From positions 47,302,356 to 47,366,355 of the forward strand of contig OV277870.1 in assembly GCA_922989275.2 (NCBI GenBank): a stretch of 64,000 nucleotides of DNA, in the 5' to 3' direction. Position numbers and translations under genes: made by a program. Shown here piece after piece: positions 24,301-36,300 of the stretch (positions are counted from its first letter, which is position 1; each line of letters begins with the position of its first letter). This DNA comes from Gari tellinella. Its lineage: Eukaryota > Mollusca > Bivalvia > Cardiida > Psammobiidae. Under the pieces are notes generated by a model. That model was given only the letters and a program-made list of their open reading frames with translations, was not told the origin of the DNA and did no database searches.

Positions 24301-27300
24301 TCGAAATCTGAATGGAAAACTGTTTGGACCCGGAGGCTGACTCCACAACATAGTACTTGTGTGTCTATTTCGTTGTTTTAAAATTTTTGTCAGGGAACTT
24401 GAAATTTTCTAATTCAGTGTTATCATAGTTCATTATTTGTAAGGGTTTTTCTGCAATACGTCGTATATTGCAAGATGACAAACATTGCATACCTTTAAAA
24501 GAGGGTTAATTAAATTAATATGGGTCTACACTGTTTTAATAGGACGAATGCACCCTTTACACGTGAAATGCTTGTAAATGATGAGTATACACGTCGCTAG
24601 GGTGGAATGTGTTACGAAAAACTATTCTAACAATGTTGTTAATAGGCAAACAATAAATAGACCCTGGGCATATGACGCGTCCCTAAACTCTTATCTACAC
24701 TGTTATGTAATAATTCTGATTTATCTAATTGATTGAGCGATGTTATACGATATCTTATTCTTGTGAGTGACAAATCAATAAATGTACATGCAAGGATTCA
24801 GAGGGAAATGTGGAAGGGTGGAGATCGTACGTGATCTGGTCCGCAATAGAGGTTGGTCAAAAAGTGTTGTTATTAATCCGTATTATCCCTTTACCCAATG
24901 ACCTAGTAATAATTCTGAAGACATGTGATCACTTAAAGCAGGTAAAAAGTAAAGCAGAATGCACATACATGAAGGCGCATTTTGCTTTACTTTCAGCCTG
25001 CTTTAACCACCATCTGCTATGATATAGAAAAATATTGTTATGGTAAATGTTTATGATAGTGTAAATTGGAACTTTTTCTTCACCGGAGAAATAAATCAAA
25101 TACGCTAAAAGTCGCTTCTATGGGGGAATTGGTTAAAGGCATGGATCACCAAAACATCTCTCCTAAACAATTCATATAAATTTCCCGGCAAAACAAAGAC
25201 ATGCCAATTCAGCACACATACTTTCTCCATAAAACCCATATGTGATAAGAGGAGATATTTGTGTCTATTCTATAGCATACGATGAATTAAATAAAAAGCA
25301 CAAAACAGTTGTCATTTATCGACACATTGTTATTGGTCAAAAGATCGGGATGATTGCAAGGGGGACTTCTATCGCCTACAAAATAGAGCATAACCTGGCT
25401 AACTAGTTTCCTTATACCTATGTGTGAACATCTCTATAAAATACATGCGCTCACCGCGCGCTATGTCTCATCAAACGCAATGCAACAACATGTAGAAAAC
25501 AACAGCATTTTGAGAATGTTATTGGTATTTTACACTGAGTGGCAAATGGTTTGGAATCTGATCAGGCTAACAATATGTTGCAAATTACAAATGGTTTTAG
25601 CAAACCACACTTTGCAAAAGGGGTTTAGCATAAACGCACTTTAAGGACAGGAATAACTTTTTTCTCATACGTAAGTAAACAAAACATGGTATTATCCATA
25701 AGGTTTGACCTGTCAGTCATCACTTTCCGTCAACTTTCGTTGGTTCCATCGGAAGTTTCCGTATACTTTATTTATAAATCAATGAAAGCTTCAGGTATTA
25801 TACTTGAGTCGATGATCTAACGCCACTGTCGCAATAGCTTAGTGGATAGTGTCATTGACTCGTAGTACTAGGGTCGTTGGTTCGATTCTAGGCACTGTTT
25901 TGTAAACGTCGGCTTCAGGTATGTTTTTTCGATAACTATATATTTTACTTAAATAAAACAGTAAACGTTTGGGTAAAGAATAACTTGCTGCTTAACGAAA
26001 TACAGAAGTAACGAAGAGAGCGTGTTTTAGCCAGAGAGTGCTTTGCATAACGTAATGTTGATGCAGTGGAGAAAACGTTTTTCTTTTCCAATAAACGCGT
26101 TTACGCTAAAACTATTATTTCCATAACAAACAGTTTGGAGCCCGATCAGACGCCTGGTAACCCGGCGTCTGATCAGGCTCCAAATTGTTTGCCACTCAGA
26201 TCAACATGAATAGCAAATATTGTCGAAAATTTGTCCTGCTCTATGATTTATTGATATGCGTTTACGTTTCGTTGCGTTTAAATGGGAGAGAATAACATTT
26301 TCTCCACTGTATACGCAGTTTTCTATCCAACTTTCCTTAGGCAAGTTCACTGTACTTTATTATATACAAATGCACGAATATCATGATTTGTATGTGTCTA
26401 CCATAAAAAAGTTTTTAAAAAAAGACACATTAAGAAATATTTCAAAATAAACCTTATAGGATATCGAACCCAGAACCCTTACGTTGGTAGCGCAGATACA
26501 TAACCACTGAGCTATTACCGACTGTAGTTATCTTTATCAGATACTAGTATAATCAAATTCGAGTCATCGTTGAATGGCTTATTTACTATACACTGTTTTG
26601 TTGTTTCCGGAAAATAAACATAGCTTACGGAAAAATACGGAATATTCATAAACTGACAGGTCAAACCGTATCGACAATAAGTAATGTTATAAGATGTTTA
26701 CCTTTCAGTCCCATGCCTTGAACTTTTATTATCTCCTCTTGGCCAAAGGTCATATCAATAACGGCCATTCCGTTACTATCTTGAAGGGTAACGAATGCTT
26801 TCGTCCCCTTGTCATTCAGACAGATATATTCTATATCGATATTCTATAAAAGAGAAATCATATTTATATTATCAAGCATTGATTAACATTATCCCTCTAA
26901 ATATCCATATACATGTAGATAGCCCTGTTTACTTTAAAAATATTACATTGGCTTATATAATAAGGATAATAAAATTTCCCCAAGAAAGATCGCACAGACA
27001 GATCATTTCAGACTGTACTCTAGTACTCTTCAAAGTACTCTAGTGCCCACATATTTTGCTTTCAGAAGGCAATGCAGACCCTGGTCCGACAGCAACTTCC
27101 CGGACTGTCTTGTTTTAGTCTACACCGCGGTTTTAAAACGAGAAGGTCATGTTCCTTAATTCGCTCACATGAGGACATTGTAACTTGACAACATTTTGAA
27201 GTAGCTTTAAAACAAGGCAATCAATCTGAGATTATTTTGATGATATTACGGCAAAAGATGTAGGCACTAGCATACTTTGAAGCGTTTTCTACGATGTGCC

Positions 27301-30300
27301 TAATTGACCCACTTGTTGGACCCAAAGGAACTATTAACTACATTGCCAAATTTTTGTAAAGATTATCATTCTGGGCAAGTTTTATAAAATTATGGCTGAA
27401 ATTATGGAAATATTTTGGTGCAAAACACGTTAAAAAGGACCAATAGAGATTTTTCTAGATATTGTGTACGGATGCCATGGCAACAAGACCATTGTCCCCA
27501 TTCTTGTTTTTAACAAACCTTGATTGATTGATGGATGGGTAAGTTGTGTTTTACGGTACTGTGACACAAAATAAATCATATACGCCGATGAATAATGAGG
27601 GGTGATGCAATGACATTATAACGATTTCAGGAATGGCTTATCTTGTTCGTTGACAAGCAGCGCATGGGGTCAAATCCACCGACCGGCTTTCCTTTTAGTT
27701 CTTGGCAGGCGGGATAATGTCGGTCAAATACATAGAAACATTTCGGTGCAAAGAGAGCAGAGAAGTAGTATTGGAATTGAAAATATAGTAGATGAAGACG
27801 ATAACACTGCCTCATCTCCAAGTAAGCAGATGATATTTTTGTTGTTAATTACAAACAAACATAACTAAGATGTGGGCATAGCCCTACTTCAAGAACAAGG
27901 AAGAATACACATAGACTGCGGATACAAGGCAAGCATCCTGAATAAACAATATGAATCGGTGTTTACTAGAGAAGACCAATGGGCAATTACCAGACGGGGA
28001 ACAATCTCAATCAATGCCTGACAGCCACATCACCACATAACGTATATGTAAATTCACTGGAAGATCAACTCATGTAGGATCAGTGTACCTGATATGATTC
28101 CAGCAAGAATACTTAAAAAGGTATTGTCGAAGACCTGGCACCAATCCTGACTACTATTTTTAGGAAGACACTACAAGAAGGTACAGAACCTGAACACACG
28201 GTCCAATGTTCTAAAGCGTTTGAGCTGAGTCAGAGTGTGTTTTCAAGCATTTGATTGGTCAGATTTGAGCCTAGGCTCAAATCTGACCAATCAAATGCTT
28301 GAGAAAAACTTAAGACTCAACCGAAAAGCTTTATAACCTTGGACCCATGAGACAGGCTAATGCAACGACCATATGCATAAAAGGTTAACTCGTTGATCAA
28401 GGCCATCACTACAGACCCGTATCCCAGACAAATCTTTGTTGAAAGTTATAAGAACATATCTTAACAGACATCATAATGAGATATCTAGAGAAGTACTCTA
28501 TCTTCACTGATTGCCAGCATGGTTTACGATCCATGTGCGAAACACATCATCCCAACCTTATCAGTGAATTGGCATCTAGCCTTGACAAAAGAAGCAAGAA
28601 CAGTAGGCAAATTGACTTGGTAATACTGGACACCTCCAAGGCCTTCGACCATGTTTGCCTGCGTCGACCCCTCCTAGCTAAGCTGAACCACTATGGTATC
28701 TAAGGACACACGCTTTCATTAATTGAATCATTTCTGTCCAATAGACAACATCGAATCATTATTGAACGGGAACCTTCGATGGTGTGAAAGTGGTCAGCAA
28801 CGCGTTACAATGTACTGTTCTGGGCTTTCTAATCTGTCTAATCTTTATTATAAGCTTTATAATCGACACAATCTACACTGAAATATGTGATGAAAGAGAC
28901 TTTTATAAGCTACAAGAAGACCTCCACAGACTATTTTAATAGGAACGTAAGTGATTGATGCCCTACCATACCTCCACCAACAGCTGCAAGTACAGTTTCT
29001 TCCCAAGGAGTATCCCTCTGTGGAACTCTTTGCCAGCATCCATTGCTGAGGTCCACTCTTTGGCATTCTTGAATGGGCTTTCAAACTTAGAATTCTAATG
29101 ACATATTTCCTTCGTGTTACGAAGTAGTATCAAATGAGGAACTGGAGATGTGTCAGTGCAAGTAGTGTACCCAGTTAGCGCCTCGCAAGCTGAATTGGTA
29201 TGGCTCTGATGATCGAAAAGTAACCAGAACATCTTTGCTATTTTCTTTCTTTTATATTTTTTTCTTTTATCTTTCCTGGGCTACATGTCTAGCCAGGGTC
29301 TGCTCTAACGTTCCTATCATTTTCTTTCATCTCATTTTCTTAGCGCACCGTTGAGTGAGTGTCAAGCTTGACAGACCATTGACCATGTAGATGTAGATGA
29401 TCGTGACAAGTGTAACACAATGTGCATCACCAGGGCAAAATCACCAGTCAACTACATCCTTAAATGCCGTGTACTTCAAAAAGATGGCAGAGCACGGTAT
29501 AGGCTTAGATATCAGATTGGACATATCGTGGACCACACATGTCGACAGGATAGTAAAAACGAGAAACAATAAGCTATGAGTTTTGCAGAGAAACCTGAGA
29601 ATCAATAGCCAGGGGTCCGTTTTGTGAAACGTCGTACGACAAAAACGGTCGTAAGTCAAATATTTGAAATAAATATCTTATTGCTCCTTCTTAACAAGAC
29701 GATTCCAAAGAGATATCACAAGACATGATTAGAGGGAGTTAATAATAACAATTTATATATACCTACCAATGTTCTGCCCGAAATATTACTGTATTTTATC
29801 GAACAAATACACCTTGACGGATTGAAAATTCCGTATTACCCATGTACCTTGTGTAATGGGAAAAGACCGTTAACTGTGTAGTCGGAAGTTCGGAACTACA
29901 TGTATGTTCACGCGTCATTCCCCGAAGTATGACGTATGGGAAATCCCGTTTATTAATAGTAACGCTCGAATCATTTCTATCGTTTTTCATTTTATTTTTA
30001 TTATAAGAGGTATATAATAAAAGAAACATTACTATACTTTGCATATCTTATGTACCAGATCACTCTCGTTGTGTGTGTAAAGGCTATATCCAACTCGACC
30101 TTCGGTCTCGTTGGATATAGCCTTTACACACACAACTCGAGTGATCCGGTGCATAAGATATGCAAAGTATAGTAATATTCCGTTTATTGAGAATATATGG
30201 ACTCTGACTTGCGACCGGATTTGTTTTACGACGTTTCACAGGAGACAAAATCTCTAGCTTACCATGCCCTAGTCCGATCAAAAATAGAATACTGTGCGAT

Positions 30301-33300
30301 TGTCTAGCCTCCACACACAGCACCAGCGGTCAACAAGATAGAAATGGTTCAGTGCCGGGAAGCTAGGTACACAACAAAGCGCTACGAAAACGCCAATAGT
30401 TTTATAGCGAGGTTGGGAAACTCTAAAATCAAGACAAAGCAGCATCTCAGCATGATGTACACGGTCACTAACAACCTAGCTGATATAAAAGCTGACGATT
30501 TCTTAAAAGCTGCCACAACGAGGACCAGGACGAAACGTAGACTTTTAGAACTATCGAAACCTCCACTGACTCTTACACAAACAGTTTGTTCCCTAGGATA
30601 ATTCCGGTATGGAATTTTCTTCTAGCATCCATTGTAGAAACCCCTGATCTGGTATCCTTTAGAGACGGGCTATCATCCTTAATGTTTTAGATGCCATGCT
30701 TGACTTCGACTGGCAGTACAGTGGATAATCTGTTATTCTTTCCCGTTTAAACGCAAACGTACGCAAACGCAAAACACTAAAACGTAGAAAATAACAACTT
30801 TTGGACAATTCTGATAATTCTTGTTTATCTTGGTGGCAAACAGTTTGGAGCCTGATCAGACGCCGGGTTACCCGGCGTCTGATCTGGCTCCAAACTGTTT
30901 GCACTGTAAATAATAGTTTTAGCGTAAACGCGTTTATTGGGAAAGAATAACAGATTCTCCACTGTACAGGTACTAAGGACGGACAGGGATTGCCGGTTGA
31001 GGGTCTGAAAGCAGTCGGAATACAATTTCTAACTTTGACTCTATATTTGATATGTCTGTTTTTACCTTTTCTATCACTTTTCTTTTTCACCGCAAGCGCC
31101 GATATGTACTGGTCAATCATTGATAGTGTTAAGTAAAGAAGTAGAATTAGAGGTAAACCCTAAGATTCGAAGTTTGCTTTCAGAGGAATATTTAGTGGAA
31201 TATTTATAGTTTCAAATTAGTCTTGTCTGTTGTTTACTTTGCAGGGTTGTATTTCAATGAATTGCAACATTTTCAATCACTACAGCTCTTTATGAGAGGA
31301 ATATTTCAAAATATCTGTTCTGGGTCTACATCGTTTGCTAGAACAAATAAACTCTTTATATGTACACTGATTGTAAATAACGAATATACTAGTTGTTATG
31401 ATTCAGTGTGTTAACATACGATATACAGTGCTCCCTCTCTACAACGGCCCTCCCAACAACGATTCCCTCCTAACAACAATATGTGTTGTTTTCCCCAAAA
31501 CAATACAATCATGTCCAACCTGTTCATGGCTGCAATATCATCTGCCTAAAAGTGTCGTCTGCTGTTCTTTCTCAAATTTACATAATAGACATTTTGACAG
31601 TAAAAATACCTAATGACGAGTGACAAACAGCTTTAATCCAGATCGGACGGCCCGTAAAACATCGTCTAATTTTGTTTCAAGCTGTTTGCAAATGTAGGCT
31701 AATTTTCCCCCGTATAACGACTCCCTCCAAATAACACACACATTGTTTATCTCCGACTGGGTGTCGTTGTAGAGAGGGAGCGCTGTACAAAGGAAAATAG
31801 GCAGTTCTTTCCAGTTCAAACGAAACTAAAGGCAAAGCAATACAGCGCTCCCTCTCTACAACGACACCCAATGGGAGACGCAAAGTATGTGCGTTGTAGA
31901 GAGGGAGTCGTTATAGGGAGGGAAAGTGGCTTACATGTGCAAACAGCTTGAATCCAGATCAGACGCCGCGTAACGCGGCGTCTGATCTGGATTCAAGCTG
32001 TTTGCCACTCGTCTTTGTGTTTCTTTCTGTGAAATTGTCCAGTGTGTGACTTTGGGAAAACAGCAGACGACATTTTTAAGTAGATGATGTTGCAGAAGTC
32101 AAAATTTTAGACATATAACTGTCTTGTTTGGGGAACAGCGGCAGGGTCGTTGCAAGGAGGGAGTCGTTGTTCGGAGGGCCGTTGTAGAGAGGGAACACTG
32201 TATAACGAAATTGAGAACATTGTAGTGCTATAAAGGGTTGACAATTTAATGTATAGTAAGTGATCAACAATTTTGAGATTCATTGAATCGGTGTCCGATA
32301 AGTCCCAACATGCAAAGGCAAAAACGATATTTTGGCATAAGCTTGTTTATTTTGAAAGAAAAGCGTATACTCCATTGTACTTAAACGCGTCCACTTTGAG
32401 AGCGAATACTCAATACTTCATTGTACTTACAGGTAAGAATTCCTCACTGTCTCTGAAAATGAACCATTCACTTGCAAGTCTTTCTCGCTCGCCTGCGAAT
32501 GCATCAAATGTAAGGGTCTTGTACATTGGTGGGCCTTCAAACATGTCATCGCTGAATGTAATTATTCCTATATTACGATCACCATTATTGCTAACGATGA
32601 TTCTTCTGCAGTCATCTGTCACCACATGATAGTGAGGACTATCCCCTACTGGTATGGAATGAACTAGTTGCAGGTCTCCGGGGGCCATTTCTGAGTATCC
32701 CCTGAACACCAAAACACGTCCGTCATCGTCCCCTACCACCGTCACAAAGTCTTTACAAGTTTGCACCTATAGTGGAAACAACATTATTTTCCTTTTAAGA
32801 TGAAATTAAAGACATTGCATGACCAAGCTTGGGTGGTAACACCTAGCACCGTAGAAAGTTTTGGTCAAAGCATGGATCCCTTGCACTTACTCGGCTAGCG
32901 TCTAGGCAAAGAATCATTCAGGCGTCTCATGTGAGGCCCGCACCTAATATTTGATAGCTTGGTTAGTAAATAAATACGAAAGACTCAAGCAGGAAACGCA
33001 ACACAAATAATACACCCACCTCTCAAGCAGAACACACACACAGTCATACCATAACAAACACACACACGCACACGCACAATCCAATTCCTTCATCTACACA
33101 CTAAATAGAAAACAACACGCAAGACAAACATAAAGCAAAGTGAATATAGGAGCCCGCCTTGGTACGGTCAGCAGCAATCAATAATTAATTATAAATTAAC
33201 CTTTAACAACCACTGTTTTTTTTTAACCATTGAAAATCCTATTGAGAACTATTATGTAAGGGCCTCTGCTCAAAGCTTCAGATGGCTGAGCCGTTGACTC

Positions 33301-36300
33301 AACAATTTTCTCGTGCTCTACCTGTATTGTAACACCTAGTGAGACCAATGAGGGGGGAATCAATGAATGGACTGGCGTAATGTCTTTAAAGCAAACGAAA
33401 CAATTTACTGGAGCAACTGATGGTGGTTTAAAAAAGGCAGACTTTTGACATATTTTAAAAATTCACTGCAAAGCGGTACAATACTTCCATTTCCAACAGT
33501 TTGGATACTGATCGGAGGCCACGTAACTCGGCATCTGGTAAGGGACCAAACGGTGTGACGCTTATATTGATACGTACATCTCTGTTATATTCAACCAGGT
33601 TATATAGTGGAGTCGGTTCGCATAGTCACCGAGTTGCATGAAATTTACACCATTTGTAGCTCCATTAACACTGTGTATACCCGTACACAGGATATTGGTA
33701 CCAGCGAGTCGAGAGTTGTTAGCAGATCGCTCTGCAGTGCAGGTATGTTTTCATGATTTTCTAGAACTATATGTCTAGGATCAATATGTAGAATAATACT
33801 ATATTAAAGCGAGATGTTTCTGGAACATGCTGATGTCATAACATTTCAGTTTTACCGAGAGAAACTCTCGTAAGACGTATAAACAAGCTGCCTGGTACCG
33901 GTAAATAGCAACGGTTGCTGACAAAATATCATTGTAATTTGTTTTAATAATTGTATAAGAGATCCATTCATGTTATACGAGTAGTTTATGCTATCTTGAT
34001 TGACATTTATGAAACTTTTACTATTGTTTTTGACGTATGTGCTTTAAAAACCCGAAATGAAATTTGGTTAGGTGTACGGCAACTTGCTACGCTAGTGAAC
34101 GGCATATTGCTAAAGCCTTTCAATCCAGTGTACGGCAAATTGCTTAAATCTACATCGAAATCGACGGCTGTTTGATTTGTACAAGTATATATTCTGTACA
34201 TTGTCATTTATTTTTCACAGATTATGGACCTGTACAAATGTTTGTACTGTAAGGAACAACTATTTACGTTCTGGGAGGTAATTTCCCACTTGACAGAGAT
34301 GCATGGCTATCAGGAATTAAAATACCTTCGCCAGCGCTGTTTTTTTTCCGAAAAAGTGTGCAACTTTAATATTATACCTGAACAATGTAGAGGGGAGGGG
34401 AGAGTTAGACGAAATAGACGAAATAGACGAAACGCAACCAAATATTAATCTATCTAAGCGATACTTTACACCCAAAGACTCTCCATTGAAAAAATGTGCA
34501 AATTTGCATATAATAAAGAACATGAGTATGTTTGTTGCAAGAAACCGAATTGCCTGTTGTAGAGGAATCTCGGGAGTATAAAGAATTACTATCCCTGCTC
34601 CGACGAAATGAAACAGACTGGCAAACTTGAGGATTATATAGCATTCAATCGGCTGGTCTCTGGAACAGGGTTTATATTTTTTATGTACACTGTTCGTCTT
34701 TATAGGTGAATATAGGAGATAAGAGTGAGGTCGGGCGCCCCTAAACCCAGGTTTTTCCCCACCCAGTGGTTGTTAATGGTTAATTTATAATTGATCATTG
34801 ATTGCTACTGACCGTACCAAGGCGGGCTCCTATATTCACATTGCTTTATGTTTGTCTTGCGTGTTGTTTTCTATTTAGTGTGTAGATGAAGGAATGGTAT
34901 TGCGTGTGAGTGGGTGTGTGTGTGTGTGTTTGTTATGCCATAATATATGGTATGACTGTGTGTGTGTTCTGCTTAATCTTTCGTATTAATCTGAAGGCAA
35001 ATGTCCCATTCAAAACATAGATTGTGTTGAGGAATCTGTTTCTTCTGCTTTGAAGCCAGTTGCTGCAAAAACTGTGAAGCCTAAACAGTGATTGGAAGCA
35101 TAAAGACAGTAAATTCATTATTCCTAAGAAATAGACTTGTCTACAACAACCATCCGCATAAGGGACTACATGTACATAATTTTAAAGAAGATTCGTCGAT
35201 GATCTAGATTGGGCCTTAACGAGCTGAGTCTCAATACAACGGCCATCAGGAAAAGGCAACTAAAAGGTAACTAAGATTGGTTGGGGCAGGTGACTGTTTT
35301 GAGAGGGTGACATTTAATTCGCTTTCTGCTTTACTTTCGCCTTGCTTTGGGCAGTCGCCTGCTTTTGGTATAGATATTTTGTGTATTTCGGTGACTGTTG
35401 TAGAGAGGTTTTACTGTATATGACGTTTTGACGTTAACGCGCCAAAACGTCTACAGTATTTTGTTCATCGTTACGTCATTAAATTATATAAATATTAATT
35501 CCTTGAAAAAACCTAACGGCGAAACGTTGGAAGATAATTTAATTCGTGTTGGTGTTGTTATTTTTCTTATACTTAAGAAATAAAAAAATCATACCAGTGT
35601 TCGATTGTTAGATAGAACACTGGTATGAATTTTTTATTTCGATTCTAACACATAATTTAACCGAAATTTGCACCGAAGCAACGGCGCTACATTGTCTTGG
35701 CGTACGCATTTTCGAAGCCAAATGACGACACGTTCGAACGTTTAGCGCGTGAGTGTTCTACTGAAAATTCGTACACTGAGACGGTCCTTCTTCGCTTATA
35801 TAGGGGTGTGGGCGAGGTGTGTTAGAATTACCTTTAAAAACATAACATATTTGCTTTTCACAGATGTTGTTCACTGGTTCGACTTAGAAAAGTCGACATC
35901 CTTTATGAGATACTCTGGTGAAGTTAAACTGTTTTGGCGAACAGTTCGTAGGTTATTCCATTGGAGCTTAATGCATGGCGTCCACTAGAGTGCGGGCAAG
36001 ATTAGGAAGGGTTGCGGACTCAAAACTGGCATTTCGGCATAGCTTCCGCGTCTGGCACGAAGCAATGTCCGATTTTTTGCAAAATTGTGAACCTCTGCCA
36101 CCGGGCTCTGCGTATTGTCTGCAGACATACTTGGGACAGTCCTAGGAATTAAACAGGACTGACACAGAATGTTCACCGAACATGCCGATCGTAGTAGGAC
36201 AAAAATAGCCACGTGATACTTTGTCCGCGTCGGTTCCTCGCACTCACATACCGCACCGGCTCCGCACGATCCTGAAGGATTCGGGGTGCCGTCCGCTTGT

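Larger units (their letters stand above)
27880..30695 (+). pseudogene. Jockey/CR1-like non-LTR retrotransposon, decayed, multiply interrupted
   Basis: Conceptual pieces in order: RQASILNKQYESVFTRED (near 27925), EDLAPILTTIFRKTLQEGT (28125), YLEKYSIFTDCQHGLRS and DLVILDTSKAFDHV (28480-28660, reverse transcriptase), SFLSNRQHRIIIE (28730), GLDIRLDISWTTHVDRIV (29495), then SLAYHALVRSKIEYCAIV (30250) and SFRDGLSSL near 30690. These match the order of reverse transcriptase and C-terminal blocks in Jockey/CR1-type elements. Stops and frameshifts are frequent, and the YADD region is degraded. Three insertions interrupt it: a palindromic MITE (28203-28350), a retroelement 3' fragment (28945-29400) and a family F foldback (29611-30231). 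Same orientation as the window, opposite to the host gene. Confidence 0.8.

Noticed and set aside
32970..34990. A 2 kb inverted-repeat element bounded by the CA-rich copies at 32970 and 34765
   Set aside because: The left copy lies outside and the right copy inside the 5.55 kb transposon, whose borders are supported by TIRs and an ATTAA duplication. The two are better read as independent copies of a dispersed repeat.
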